Of a stretch of DNA of 64,000 nucleotides, positions 10,450 to 23,805 are shown one piece after another. A program made the translations under genes and the position numbers. A model generated the notes under the pieces. That model worked only from the letters and a program-made list of their open reading frames with translations, searched no databases and was not told the origin of the DNA. Source of the DNA: Psettodes erumei (Eukaryota > Chordata > Actinopteri > Pleuronectiformes > Psettodidae); contig JAFBJZ010000602.1 of NCBI GenBank assembly GCA_016785225.1, positions 124,001 to 188,000 of the forward strand, written 5' to 3'. Positions within the stretch are counted from its first letter, which is position 1, and every line of letters starts with the position of its first letter.

Positions 10450-13400
10450 ACCCACACGCTCGCTCGCTCCCTCCCTCCCTCCCTCCCGCGCTCTCTTCAG
10501 TGAGTCAGCCATGAATAGATCCCTCGCTTGTCAGAAGAAGCAGGGGGAGAAGACACGCACTCATCATCAGCGGGGACTACACACTGCAGGGGGGACTGTT
10601 TTCTTAATCAAAACACAGATCGCACGCAATCGTTCTCAACTGTCAGCGTCATACTTGCGTGAAACCTCGAAACATTTCCGCACGTGAGGGGGAAAGTGAC
10701 GGGGACGCCGAGACGCCTTTCTCAAACGCTCGTGCGCCCGCCCTCACGTTCGACTCGGCTATAAACTCTCCGCGTTTTCACACTGGAATTCACAGTGGAA
10801 AGTGTTTTGGGGGCATTGACTGTGTTCCAATCTGTTCAAATTAATTTAAAAAAATTGTCCTGCTGCATTCGATCAAATCAAAGAGGACGCCGAAACGCGA
10901 TGTGCGCGTTTCCTCACGAGTCCTCCTCGGAGGAAGGAGCTGGACTCGCCTGTGTCGACTTGGCAAACGCCGAACAGCAGCTTTGTGGAAAGAGACCACG
11001 GCAAGTGTACCTGCAGAAGATAAACACACACGCACGCACAGACACACACACACACAGTTACCGACAGCATCTCCCAAATATCGCCTTGAGTTTCGGGTTC
11101 ACACAAAAAACTATTGCTCTTATCAAGATAAACTACAATACTTAGAACTTCAGGTCAAACCAAACTAAGGCAAATCCAGCCCAGGAACTACGACACTAAA
11201 CTATCATTAGTCTTGAGCCCCGTACTGTAATCGCCTGCAGATACAGTGCGTGGCAACAATAACTGGGCAGGTGTAATAAGGAAGTACATGAGAGCACAAC
11301 AGCGTGGATGCGGGTTTGCACCAAAGCTCTTGCTGTAATTTTGGGAACAAGCTGACGGAGAACAAAGTCGGAGCTGTTCTCCCAAGTTTGATCCCAGCAG
11401 AGAGCTTAGAGGAGGTTGAGTGAGGGGAAAGAAAGGTGGCGAGGAGGAGTAAAAGGAACAAAGGGGAAGCAGTTAAGAGTTCGGAGGATCTGAGAATAAA
11501 AAATTTATAAGGTAAAATAAGGTTCCTTTAGTCCATCCGTCAGCATTGCTGCAGTGGAAATTAGTCTCTGCTCCAGTCTACTCTCCACCTCCACAGTGCA
11601 CTTGTACAGTACCCAGTTGTGTTAAATAGCCATTCTCTTCTGAATCTTAGGTCTATATTCTGGGGTTGTGTTTATGTTGAACAGTCTATAAAAAAGAAGT
11701 AATGTACCACTCTGTAACAGAGCATCCTGTGAGTCAAGTCTTCATTTGTCCCGAGATTTACATTTATGTCTTCAAAGTTTATGATCAAAAGTGTACTAAT
11801 CCTCCCTCAGCTCTCCCCGTCCTCTTCGTCTCTGTCGTTAAAAACCATTTTTCTCCTGACCTCAGCACTCCTTTCCACCTTTAATCAGTCCCCGTTTCCC
11901 CACGTTTCCCCTCCTCTCATCCCTTCGCCCCGCTTCCTCCTGCTGTCGCGCCTCACCAGCCCACGCCCCTCTCTCGCACGCTCACCATTTCTCCCTGCAC
12001 CCCATGTTAAGAACAAACGTAATCCATATTACATAAAATCTGCAGCGTGGCTGTCGATTACCCATCCTTACACTCGATAAGCTCCAGAGCTGCCACGTCT
12101 TTAGCTGAGCCGAACTGCAGCGCTGGGTGATAATAGGTTCATCACTACAACAGACCTCCCTGGCATTACACATCACCTGAAACAGTAAAAAATAAAAGTA
12201 AACACTGATTAGTGTAGCTTTAAGAACACCAATTATTCAGCATTTCTGCAACTAATTATCACGTAGCATTTGCAGCATGAAATCTATTGTCACAGCGGCA
12301 CACTGTTAACACTGTATTGCCCAAGCGTGTCCACACACTGTAGGAAATCAGAGTCAGATGCATACGCTGCGTGTAATCTAGCATTTATATTTCCAAAACA
12401 TATGATTTACAAGTATTTACCAATCCAGATATGTTTTTTTTTCCCCGTCTCTTCTTCTCTGTCCACCTCTCGTTCTGACAGCGACTCCTCGTTTCCCCTC
12501 CTTTCCTCATCCCCCTCCCTCAGCCTAATGAAACGTAGGTTTCAAAATGTCAAACTGAAAGGCGTGGAATGCACAAAGCCATACAAATGTCAGATGTTTT
12601 ATATATATATATATATGGATAATTATTTGCAAAAAGTCACGTTTTGTACAAGATTCAACAGAAACAGCTGGAGCGAGGGAGACTCCACAAGGAAGACCAG
12701 CGTTTTTCGACAAACAGCACTTAACGCACAAAATGGAATCGATCACAGCAGAGTACGTCTCTGCGCGGCGCACTGATTATTTAAGTTTGAGACGAACGTG
12801 ATCTTTGAATGAACTTTGTCGTATTTCATGAGAGTTGTGGCAATAGTTCCACGACTGCTCCTGTCACAATGGACGGGTGGGCGGCTGGACAAAGAAACAG
12901 AGAGGGCTCATTGATTACTGGCGAGCCAGAAGGAACACACAACTGGGCTGTTAGACAAATACGTCACTCTGGAACACTGCAGTTGCAATCTATAACTGCC
13001 ACAACTCCACCGTCCCTAAATGTCACGCTGCGGCTACATTGTGAACTGGCAGCTGAGTGAAGTGGGGGCAACGGAGCAGAGCAAAGACCCAGGAAGAGAG
13101 GGAGGGAGAGAAAGACGGAGGGAGACATAGAGAAAATGAAAGGTCAGAAAGACCAAAGAGTAAGAAAGTGTCTGAATGGCGCACACTGGGAAGAAATTGG
13201 CCAGAGAAAAGAAAGCGGGGGGAGGGAGGCAAGGTCCTGTGGAGACGAGGGACATTTTGAAAGGGGGGGGGGGGGACGAGAATGATTGTGACCTAAAGAT
13301 CGGGACGGACAAGCAGCGACTTGCCCGCTCCCTCACTCTTCCCTTTTGATCTTATATAAATCAAGGACGCGCGGCAATTTGTGCCTCAAACACTGGCTAT

Positions 13401-14825
13401 AATACGGAATATTCACAAAAAGTGATGGGAAATTACACATTTATTGAGCTGTACACAGTGTTGAAGCTTAAATCTGACACGATTCATCGTTTCAAAATGA
13501 GCTAATTTGATTCAATGAAGCCTTTCTGCTCCGACGTGGCGCTCGCTTACAATGTGACTGATATAAACTGCTGGAACGACTGCAGCTGCAGACTGCAGCA
13601 GAGGACACAACATGCCACACAGAGTCTATACACACACACACACACACACACGAAAAGAGTTAGGTTTAGAAGGCAAAGCAAAACAGAAGTCACAGCAGTT
13701 TGGGGAAACAGGAAGAACGTATTAGCTCCTGTAAACTTTCTTTGTAGCCTTGCCTGGCTTTCCCCTACCGATGCCTTATCTGATAGCCAGTCAAAGTAAA
13801 CCCTTTCAAATTTCAAGAGCCTCCCTCACATATGACCGTAACGCACCCCCCTCCACCGCGATGCCTCGGCCCGATGGCAGCTCCAGGCAATCTGGTCTCC
13901 ATTACGGCTCGAAAGGCCTGGGCTGGTGTTCTCCTGTCCGGGGCGGTGGGATTTCAGTGCCTTCCTCTGCCTGCGCGCGTTTGAGACAGAGTGGAAAGTT
14001 CGGTGAAAGAAACGTGGGGAGGTAAGCAGCGGCACCCGCGACCCGGGGACGACCCGGGGACGACTGGCACCGGAGGAAGGGCGGAACGGGGGACCGGCAG
14101 CTTCCAGCCCCGACTCGAAACAGTCTGTGAAACCTCTCAGCTGCTCCATCTTCTCTATGTGTTGCTCCTCACTCGCTTACACTGAGGAGTGGGGGGTGGG
14201 GTGGGGGGGGTTCCGCTCTGGGTTGCTCCAGAGCAAATGCCATTCAGCGGCAATAAAACGCAAAGTAAAGTTTAAGGTCGATGGAAACGAGCGATCAGAA
14301 GCAAACAGCCAGAGAATTGCCCTACAGATGGCACACACCGAGCTGTACACGTCATAAAAAAAACCACACTGCTCTCATACGCCTGCGTCTCTGTTACGAC
14401 GGCCGTGCAGGCCGCACTGCTTCACCATTCATTTCTCATCTAACCTCAAGTTCGAGCCTCTCTTTGTAAACTTCCCCCGTGCTGCTGTCGATAGCAGCTG
14501 AAGCTGCAAAACCGGCTGAAAATGATCATCGGCGGCAACGAGTACGCTGTAAAAAAAACTGAAATGCGCAGGTAGGCTGACCTGATTCTACAGCACAAAG
14601 ATAAAATGAGAAAATAGCGCCTCTGTCTGTGCGTCTTGCCTTCAGATCGAATATCAGTGCGTACTTCAGTGACCCTGAAACCGAGGAATGCGAGGTTATA
14701 CTTCTGTTTGCTTGGCTGATATCACTTAAGTCGCACTGAAATGCAAAAGGCCAGGGTGCAATGGCGAAGCTCCGTTTGCTTAATTTTGAAGTTTCTTTAC
14801 CTCGGCGCGCTCGCTGGACTACAGC
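10450..14825. other. Intron remnant with simple repeats
   Basis: There is no supportable gene. Contents include a C/T-rich tract at 11800-12000, a (TA)n run near 12600-12617, a purine-rich stretch at 13070-13275 ending in a G run, and an (AC)n run at about 13627-13652. Several AAA6 exons of the dnah2-like copy should lie here but are not recognisable. Confidence 0.5.
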
Positions 14826-14828
14826 TAA

Positions 14829-14934
14829 TCTCAGTCAACAGGCCCGTAATAACAGCGGTGCGTGTTAATGCGCTGACCGCCGACTCGGTGGCGTCCGTGG
14901 GCGGGCCCAGTTTCGTTCCAATCCCACGCTGCAC
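14829..14934 (-). pseudogene. dnah2: dnah2-like relic exon: AAA5-AAA6 junction, frameshifted
   Basis: A CTCTTCAG acceptor precedes a segment whose bases resemble the dynein sequence encoding DWNxxGLPSDAFSTENG...TRG.RW. One frame gives WDWNETG and the next frame gives GPPTDATESAVSALTRTAV. The distance from the DWN codons to the DA codons is 34 bases where 33 are expected, so a one-base insertion is inferred. A further 6 bases (the FS codons) appear to be lost. TRT..V.TGLL then parallels TRG..W.LMID. No intact single frame spans the exon. Confidence 0.6.
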
Positions 14935-16356
14935 CTGAAGAGAGGGCACGGAGAGCATAGGCCGGTAAAACAGGTGCGCCCGCGACGTACGACGACGACC
15001 GAACCACCTCTGGCTCGTCATCTTTAATGGCGGCCAACGTTTCGTCCTTCTCAAAGTTTACTCATGACATTTTGACCAAGCCCATCCGCGGGAAAACTTC
15101 AAGGACGCGCCAGACCAGCAAGTGGCGGAAATATGTTTTTCTCCGTTACCTCCTTTTATAACGATCAGCTTGATTCATGCCCCCACTCGGAGACGCACTT
15201 GTAAGGACAGGAGTGTTTTCTTGTTTTGCGACCTTCTTTGTGATCTCCCCGAATCAGCCGCGCCGCTTTGTGTTTTATGTGTTTTTATCTGTTTCTTGCC
15301 AATGACTCCACGGTTACAGGCTTGTGATCATCAAGATGAATATTTAGCCCAGTGAGTCAGAGGGGAGATATTTCACCTGTGCGCTGGTGAGCCTCATCAT
15401 ATTTTACAGCACTTGAGAAAATTATTTCCCACAAATCACTTTTTTTTTTTGCAAGCGGCGTTTAATTAAAAAAGGCAAACTTAACCCCATATCACTGTGA
15501 ATGTGTGACTTTGAATCTCGACTTCCTTGCAGTGAATTTTTCACCCGCTGTAATCCTCTTTGAAAAGCCAAAAAAAAAACAATGAAAAAGAAATCAATGG
15601 TTAAATAAAAATAAGCGCAGTTCCAATCCACAGGCAAGAGGGAAAAAGGAGAATCTTAATAAATCAAAACTGTTAGAATACAAACACTGTCTGTCAGATG
15701 TATGGTAGGCGGCAACCAAACTCTTTTTTATCCAGTTTATGTCTTTGATAAACTGGCACATCTGTATTCTGAGGGAAACTGGTGCTTTGATGAAGTCTGA
15801 GGAGAGCAGGTACGCTGTTGGTTTTGCAGTCCGGCATCGATATCGTGATGTACTGCTCAAATTCTGACCTGCAACTCTTGAACCTTTTCGTGTATCGACA
15901 AATTGCTCCGCAAACCCGTTTGCTCGGGTCAAGAGGAATTCAATCCTAATTTCAGCTCGTCATTCAGCTGACATTTCTGCTTCTAATCCCGCAGAGATAA
16001 TGGTATCAATTCTACAGCTCGGCCATGAAATGCCATGAGGAACCTGGTGAAAAACAACACCCGGGTTGAGAATACCACAAATCATCCTTTAGGTAGCAGG
16101 ATGAAGAAAACAGAGCAGGTCTTCCTCCCCTCGCCGTCCCTCACCATGCATGGTGTGACTGTACACAATTTCCACTTGTCAGGTTTTACTCCGCTCATTT
16201 TTAAGGGCACTTTGGTTCCCCCATTTTCTCTGTGTTTCTTTGCCCACGCTCCCAATCTCCTCTCTGTCAGGCCCAAATGGCTCTGTCTCCCTGCATTTCT
16301 CCTTTCAATTTCCTCCCCTTATTCATCTCTTCATCCTGCGCCGCCGCTGCCTCTCC

Positions 16357-16434
16357 CCCCAGCTGGCTCTTGGCCTCCGCCCAGGTGGGCTCTCTGCCCT
16401 GGAGGATCACCACAGCCCACGTCGCTGTCTCCAC
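16357..16434 (-). pseudogene. dnah2: dnah2-like relic exon: stalk/AAA5 segment without splice sites
   Basis: The frame reads VETATWAVVILQGREPTWAE, then AKSQLG. Dynein heavy chains have V(E/K)xVMxAVxILxG.xPTWxxAKxxLG at the end of the second stalk helix leading into AAA5. The similarity stops at LG, where an intron lies in the family. Here the base pair after LG is GG, not a GT donor. At the 5' side the expected acceptor AG is replaced by AC (GGCAC before TGGTGGAG). Both boundaries therefore look destroyed. Confidence 0.72.
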
Positions 16435-16727
16435 CAGTGCCGGGGAGGGGGGGAGGGGGGGGCTTGATCTTTGTTGTGGCCTTTTTGCTTTAGCAAATAG
16501 GAAACAGGTGAATAGATGGCGACAGGGTGTGCTGAGCCAAATTTGAATTAATGAACTTACTTTTTTCCTGATAAATAGAAAACCAGACATTTAGAGATGA
16601 ACAAATTCTTCTCTTCTCAACTTTTCATTCACAACTGGCCACGCTGGATTTACCACATCTTGTCAGAGCATCTCATTTTCAGTGGCTGTGCCATCTTTAA
16701 CCGATGAAGCAGCGTGGGTTACGAAGA

Positions 16728-16985
16728 ACGGTGAACGGACTGCATTTATTTAGCACTTTTCCCGTATTAACAACCACTCAAAAGCACTTTACACGCAGAT
16801 GCACATTCGCCCAGTCGCACGCACGTTCATACAGAGCTTCTCTATCACACTCAACACCGAGGCAAAGGCTGCGGACCTGTGTGGAAACTAAGATTGAAGT
16901 GTTTGAGAAGAACAGGCAGCATTGCACAGGGTGTAAAAAGGCCGGTGCATACCAGCATCATCCTGGAGCTGAAGCACTGTAGAGG
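16728..16985 (+). mobile_element. Degenerate dispersed teleost repeat
   Basis: The segment starting GTGAACGGACTGCATTTATT and continuing through AGCACTTTT, CAACCACTCAAAAGCACTTT, CACATTCGCCCA and ACGTTCATACAG closely resembles a short dispersed repeat common in spiny-finned fish, whose form is recalled from general experience. It is intronic relative to the dnah2-like relic. The family name and exact ends are not certain. Confidence 0.45.
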
Positions 16986-17509
16986 GAGCCCCGTGATTTT
17001 GGGGCGTTGCTGCCTCGGGGCCTGAGCGGCTCGCCATCCTGGAGGAGAAAATAAATTCCCGAGTTCATCAAGGTGTGCTAGCGGAAGTCTCTGAAAATTA
17101 AATGTCAGATACTGTTTTCATTTTCACTTTAAATTGTTAGAAAACTGCATTTTAATTTAAACTGTGCCTTGATTATTGCTTGGATAAATTGAAAATCACG
17201 TTACATTGTTTATATATATTTACTTATATAAAATATGCATGTGTGTACACTTACATATTTATAACCAATCAATGCAGAAAACCAGGACATTCCAGAGGGT
17301 TGGCATGTTTCCTCTCTGCATCGCCTTGTCACATTGTATAAAAAGCACTGTGCTGTTTCTGTAAGTCTTTATTTTGCCGTAAAGGTCACAGGCTAAACTA
17401 AATGTCAGCCAAATGTGGCGGGGAAAAAAAACCTGCGCGTTTTATTTGCAACACCTACACGATTTTACGGTCGAGCTAATATGACAAGGTACTGCTATAT
17501 AAAGCTTAC

Positions 17510-17675
17510 CTTCCGCCCGTCTTGTCTTCTGCCGCACAGTGACGGACATGCTCCAGCCTCGCCGTTTCTGGAGCTCCATCACCTGCTTCCTGACCTCCTC
17601 CAGATCCGGAGACGCGGCCTCCACCTTCTCCCACGTGTCGCCGATCTTAACGAGGCCGCGACGCGGCTGGCTCAC
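17510..17675 (-). pseudogene. dnah2: dnah2-like relic exon: first stalk helix
   Basis: A 166-nt segment between a GGAGCAG acceptor and a GTAAGC donor reads RRGLVKIGDTWEKVEAASPD, then LEEVRKQVMELQKR and VTVRQKTRRAE. Dynein stalk helix 1 in DNAH2-like proteins begins (K/T)GLxKIxETxEKVxxMSxELExxxxxVxxxQ and continues with VIIVQQKREAD. The register matches throughout. It has no stop or frame break, but many stalk positions are substituted (for example W in DTWEKV). It lies upstream of the 16.4 kb relic, as expected. Confidence 0.7.
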
Positions 17676-17679
17676 CTGC

Positions 17680-19422
17680 TCCCCTGCTCGCCCATCAGCC
17701 TGGATGGACGGACACACACACACACACACACAATCGGGTGAGTGAAACAGCGTTTTTTTTTTTTACAGAGAGAGCTGTTGAGTGAATTGAAGGGAGCCAG
17801 ACGGCGCCATTTATGCAGAGCGGACAATTCGTAACAGTCAGAAAGATGGCGACTGTAAAGTGAGTGAAGAGACGACTCAAGCTGTGAAGGGCCAGAGGAC
17901 GGATACTTTGAGAAGAGATTTTCTGCGAATTTCCTCTATTCTCTCTCGCGCAAAGTTGGATAAAAAGGTCATCCCCTTATCTGCAAGCGATGAATAAGAT
18001 CCACACAAGACTTGATGAGGTAAGCTATGTGCTTTTGTCTGTTCTGCTTAACTTGCAGTCTCACATATTTAACAACCAAAGTACAACACGCAAGGCAAGA
18101 GGGTTGAGGACCGAGGTCTGAAAAGAAATTTTTCCGAAACCCTGAGAGACCTCCGTGATCACTAAGCATTTTCTATATTTCTTACATTTGCAGGGTGTTT
18201 CCGAAAACCGTTGCAACTTTAAATGCAGAAAAGATCATGCATTATTAATTACCCCGTAGCCGGTTTTGGGAGGCTAGGAGCATCTTAAAAGGAGACAAAA
18301 GGTTTGGATAACAAGTTAGTTACTTCAGCATCAGCTCGTTATCCTTTCCAGCACCATGGACAGGGCTCGTTAGCTGTTTTGTAAGACTGTCGAGAAAGTG
18401 TGAAAGTGTCTTTCAAAAATAAACTGATTTGGGAAACAGGTGCCAGGAAACTTAACTGAGGTAAATCAGGTCATCATTTGGGGACAATACTAAATAAATA
18501 TAAATAATAATAATATTAAAAGTGATTGTAAAAACAACAAAGCCCACTGTGGGTAGATGAACATATCTGCACAGATTTGCTTTTCGGAGGGAGCATATTA
18601 AATTTTGATAAACCATTGTTACGAGAATAAAGGTAGAACGCTGTGGGTCTCTGACATTACGAGACGGCCAGAGCTAAATCAAGCATTGTGGAAAAAGGGC
18701 TACAAAACCCTAATTTGAAATGAGGTCTGGTCGAGAGGCTTGCAAATGTAATTAAAGTCAGGTCATGTTTAATGGGCACGAAAATGAAAGCCTCCTGATG
18801 TGGAAAGCTGAAAAAAAAGGCTCTCTGTTCCTCTCCAGCCATGTTCAGCTTTCTGCCTTCATTCCAGACAGAAATCTCTCTCTCTCTCTCTCCCATTCAA
18901 ACGCTGCTGGGCTCTCAGGTTAGCTCGCCTCAAAACCTTCGGGAATAAGCCTGGCATGTTTGGGCTGCTCCCGGAGCTGGCCAGTGATCGTGAAGTTGAT
19001 GAGCTTTTTGCAAAGACATCGCACTCCCCATGATAAATAAAACATCAAAATCTGTGTGTGTGAACACACGCTGTCGAGTAGAATGGCGTCTTACTCGAGG
19101 AGACTACCAGAAGTACCGCGGTCGGTACCCGCAGGCCCTTCGACGTCGCGGATGAGCGAGGATTCAAAAGCACCACCGACGAATAAGGTAAACCAGAGGC
19201 TGCCTGAGACCTACGGAGTGAGTCGGTGGGTTTCGCCGCTAATTGGTGTTGGGCGTCTCCCTGAGCGCCGGGAGTGATATAGATCCTGCTCGCAGCCACT
19301 GGTCAGAGGGCCAGGATGCCTTGTCACCCAGAGAATGGTGATTAGCTCTGGGTAATGGTGCCTGCCAGCCCAATTAGTGGCATTATGTGTGACCACTACC
19401 CTGTGCTACTAATTACGACCAG

Positions 19423-19461
<39 letters not shown>

Positions 19462-21030
19462 CGCGTGAGCGAATCGGGAAAAGGCAGAGGGGAAATAGGT
19501 GTTTCGTGGGAGGGCGTGTGTGTTCGTGCGCGTGAGAATCAAGAACGAAAAGTCTGCGCGCCCGCGGAAAGCTCGCGCTGCCCGCCGCGGCATCCACCCC
19601 GTCATTTCCAATTAGAGCGAGCCTCGGGTCTCTGCTACAGCATCAGCCAGCTTAGTGGACCTCATTTGCTCGACACTGAGCGTCAATCAGCCATTAACAG
19701 AGTGATTCATGGCGAGACATGACCCACTGTCCTCAGTGTAATATTAAGAAGCTGCTGAGAGGTACTGCTGGGAATAAGTTCATCTATCTGAGGGATGTGG
19801 CACTGCTAGTGTAATTCAATTTAATCTTTTTTTTTTTTTAACACCTTTACGGTGGCATTATTAAAATGAACAAAATTCCCACCAGAGCAACATCCCGAGC
19901 ACTAAGCAACAGCGCTCAAACTACAGGAAATGGTGCAAACGCCACAACATCTACAAAAGGGAGGCTGGAAGTCGGAAATTAGCAGGCGGGAGAATGCTGA
20001 TGAACGGCTGTTTCCATTAAAAAAAAACAGCTGCTGCGTCTTGTGCAGCGCTGAACACAATCATGTTGCAGTGCCTGTTGACCTTTATGAGACTCCACAG
20101 TAAACGCTGCTTTACACGCCAGCTTATTCCCCTCAATTTGCCACGTTCATCCGAATAAAATAACTGCACATGCGAAAAAAACCAAAAAAAACACTGGCCG
20201 TGACTAACGTGAAAAATTACTGCGACCCATTCCTGACAAATTGACTGGTGAGGGAGTCATAGTCTAATGCATTCAAACTAACAGTGGTAAAATGACAGCA
20301 GGAATGCAACGCTTTCACCTTTACACACAAAATGTTAAGATAAAGATTAACTTCTGAATAGGAATCGACAAAAACTGCATATTTTAATCATATAATTACA
20401 GCATCTTCAACGTGAACGTGGGGCGGCAGGCACCGCTCCACCTCAGTGATTAAAAACTGCACCGTTCCCCTCGATGCTGGAGTGGAGTTGTTTACTCGTG
20501 AGAGGAGTTTTTTTAAGATATTATAAAAGTGCCCTGCCACGTGTCAGAAATACACATTACCTGCATGTAATCCCTTGTTGTTAAGGCAACAATTCTCACC
20601 CAGCGGCTAGAGAGAAGCTGAAGAGTGCCATTAAGTGCTGAGGCTCTTCAGCCTAGAAGCACTGCAACGTGATTCATGTCGTGCTCTTTTTTTTTTTTTT
20701 TTTTTCCTCCACAAACCTGTGTGTGGACAGCTTGGAAGTTGGTGTATGTGCACAGTGAGTACCTAGCCAAACACATTAGCAGATGAAATTTTCTGCTCTA
20801 ATTATGGTTGTACAAGCGGGGCTATTCATCTGTGTTAATGTACTTATTGAGGACTACGGGTCAGAACAGTGTGAAACAAGAGAGAGCGGGGCTGTCAAAG
20901 TGAGGGAGACGATAAGAGAGAGGAGGGGAGATGGAAAAAAAAAAAAAAAAAGAAAAGAAGGGGGAGCCGGGAAAATGTTGTGTACCGGCTGATATAGGAC
21001 ACAGTGTGCTGCGAGAAAACCAATGTCAGA
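17680..21030. other. Intron remnant between AAA4 and stalk relics
   Basis: No gene was recognised. It contains a long (TG)n run (19425-19460), a (TC)n run near 18876-18893, and T and A homopolymers (about 20688-20705 and 20935-20950). A plus-strand frame beginning MASYSRRLPEVPRS at 19083 could not be tied to any family. Confidence 0.5.
19425..19460. repeat. (TG)n microsatellite, 36 bases
   Basis: A pure TG dinucleotide run of 18 units, intronic with respect to the dnah2-like relic. Confidence 0.95.
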
Positions 21031-21036
21031 ATCCAC

Positions 21037-21179
21037 CTGAAGGGCTCTCCCACTGGGCTCGCGCACAGCACACTGCGGAGGTTGTTCCCGACTCGCTCCA
21101 TCGGGTATCCGAAACGAGGAGTCACGAGCTTCCGGTGCGCGCCGCCTCCCCTGGCAGCCTCTGACAGAGCGCTGCATAC
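21037..21179 (-). pseudogene. dnah2: dnah2-like relic exon: AAA4
   Basis: A 143-nt segment has a TACACGCAG acceptor and a CTTCAG/GTGGAT donor (47 codons plus two bases). It reads SALSEAARGGGAH, then GYPMERVGNNLRSVL and CASPVGEPFR. Dynein AAA4 has (L/F)xxRVxNNLHIVLxxSPxGxxFR at this position, and a splice after F-R fits DNAH2. The frame is open across the whole segment. The first half is poorly conserved, and H-I-V-L has become R-S-V-L. Confidence 0.75.
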
Positions 21180-23652
21180 CTGCGTGTAGACGGGGAACAG
21201 GTTATATGAACATTCATGCATCCTCATCAGCCAGTAAGTTAAACCCGCTCCCAGCTCTCAGACACCGATCATCTGCTGCGCATAAAACTAAAGAGAATAA
21301 CATTTTGACCAATGATAAGCCGCTCTCTCACACCTGTCTCTGACTATTAACTTTTATCACTGCGCACGGCTTACTGCTTTTAATGTCAGGATTTCTGGGA
21401 AAAAAGGTGTCGGTAAAATAAAGCCTCTCCAGTCCTGTCTGAAAGGAAGCGTCTCGACTGGTAAAAATCGCCACGCACTTTATATTTGTATGTTTTACTC
21501 TTTGGCCTTTACGACTCCTGTTCATTCAGACGTAAAACTGAGCTGCCAAGTGCCAGCCCCCGACTGTCGCCACCCCGAGGATTAACGACTTCAACGGCTG
21601 TTCGTGTGGCAACTCTCCACGACTCAGTCAAAATAAAAAAACTGACTTTTTATGGCCACATCACAAACATTAGATAATGGATTGCCGAGCACACCTCTCA
21701 ATTAACACATAATTAGTGCCTCGGGGTTCTGACAGAACCAATATGTTACATAATATGTATTTCCATGCTGCGTCAGCCCATGTTTCTCAAGGTAGTGGGT
21801 TCTTTTATCACCTATGTGCTCAGTCGCTTTACAGAAATCTATCTTTGACGTTACTTGTTGCTTCAACGTGAAACATACTGAATACCTGAGCGATGCAGAA
21901 GAACGAAAGCGGAACTGCTTCTTGATTCCCACAGACGAGGACAGAAAAAAAATCACCTTTCTCTAACGTACATGACTGTGGAGGATGGGAGGAGAAAAAA
22001 ACAGTTCAAAGACGGAGGTAATTCATCAAAATGGTAATTAAGGTCATTAAGTCAGGACCCAAATGTCTTTATCCTGTTTTTCGCCAAATCGTTGAGAAAG
22101 TCATTAAATTGTGTCCAGTTCTAAGCAGGTCTTTCATGGCGGATCTTTCAGTTGGGGGAAAAATGTGTGTTTGTGGATTTCGAACGAGACTTGGAGCAGC
22201 CGGGAAGATTCTCCCTTGCTGCTTACACGCGACTATAGTGTTTCTGAGCGAGGCGCTTCGTCTCCCAGTGCTCGGGCGGAGCTTCTCTGCGCCAGCAGCA
22301 GAAGAGTTTGGACGAGGGAGGCAGTTCTCTCCTGGGAGCATGAACGAGCATTTGAAAGTGCGGCCAGGTGCCGCCGCACGGGAGCGCGCTCAGTCAACCT
22401 TCACTGGATAAATAAAAAGTCGAAGGAAATCAGAATCAGCGATTATCTCAAAGAGATTAATAAATAAGAGTTACGTCTGCCTCCACGCTCAAAATGTCAT
22501 CTTGTTGGCGCTGGAGACGTAAACACCGACGCAGATAGAAGGGGAGCTACTTTTAGCTGGGGGATCAAATATGAGATGACAGAAAATAAGTGTGACAAAT
22601 GGCGTCTGTGTAAAGTGTCCCATTTAGTGGAGATCAGCAACATAAGGGCAGCCGTCTGAGGCAATTAATATTTAATGTCCAGACAGTCGCAGCGATATAA
22701 TTTACTGCAATTATGTGCAAAAATGAACTTCTCTCCCAAAATCAGAGGCACAACAGACTCTATCCCTGCTTTGATCATTCCACTCGTCTGTGAGGGAACC
22801 ACTGCTGTTGATTGTGTAGCAGCGGCAGCGGCATAAAGAATGTGTGAGCTGAGCTACGGTCTGTAACAGAAGACTGATGGAAGCTGCGTGAGCCCGCGGT
22901 TTGATCTCGTCTCGTTTCACTTCCGTTCGCCCTGTTTTCGTTTCTTCGAGGTTCGGCTGGCGTCAGATACACTCACGTCCCGTCTCTAGCATCGGCGAAC
23001 GCGCAATCGCAGATGTAGTGCCAGCGAGCGCGGGTTGTTTGAGACACTCGCTGTGTGACCTGCCCCTGGAATACCCGGTGCTCGGACAGAAGCTCTCAGC
23101 CTGCACAACTGGACACACACACAGAGATATGCAAAAAAAAAAAAAACTGAACAAAACTTGCACACTGCCTCACTCTAATGTTCAGGGATGTATTCCGAGA
23201 CAGGTATAGCAGCGTGCGCATTTCCTCCTCTCGCACTGTGAACGGAGACGGATTACTTGGTGTTCACAGCCCATGTGCATGGACAGAATCATAAACAGAT
23301 CGCCTGCACAGGTGTCAAAGGATTCCTGTTAGGAAGAGTTAAAAAATTTAAGAGACAGAGAATTTAGAAATTCAAATTAGAATATACCAGTCATAGTAAT
23401 ACCATGACACAAAATGAGGGATATTGTCACACAGGCCCTCAAAAAGAAACATATAAGAAATAAGAAAAGAAATTAGGAACATGGTGTACACTTATGCGAA
23501 TGAGAAAGTGGTCTCAGGAATCCATCCCCCACCATATATAATGTATACGTAGCATATTGCTAATTGCAACAGAAAGCTAGCTGGGGAGCACAGCATGAAA
23601 ACACGCTTCTCAGAGGCGCTGACTGCATTATGTGTCGAGGTCGTACGCTTCG

Positions 23653-23656
<4 letters not shown>

Positions 23657-23685
<29 letters not shown>

Positions 23686-23698
23686 ATGTGTGTGTGTG
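23657..23698. repeat. (TG)n microsatellite, interrupted
   Basis: A TG dinucleotide run of about 40 bases, interrupted once by CA near position 23685. Confidence 0.9.
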
Positions 23699-23699
23699 C

Positions 23700-23805
23700 G
23701 TAGCAGAGTCTCTCGCGTCGTGGAGTCTAACAGCCTGTGGCAAAAAGCCGTTCCCTGTGCAGGAGGTTCTGGCGTCACGGCTGCGGAGCCCTGAGAAGAA
23801 GTGTG
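23700..23805 (+). repeat. Possible dispersed repeat fragment after a (TG)n run
   Basis: The sequence from GTGGAGTCTAACAGCCTGTG through AAAAGCCGTTCCCTG, GGAGGTTCTGG and CTGCGGAGCC resembles a dispersed element often met in fish genomes next to dinucleotide repeats. The resemblance is recalled, not computed. Confidence 0.3.
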
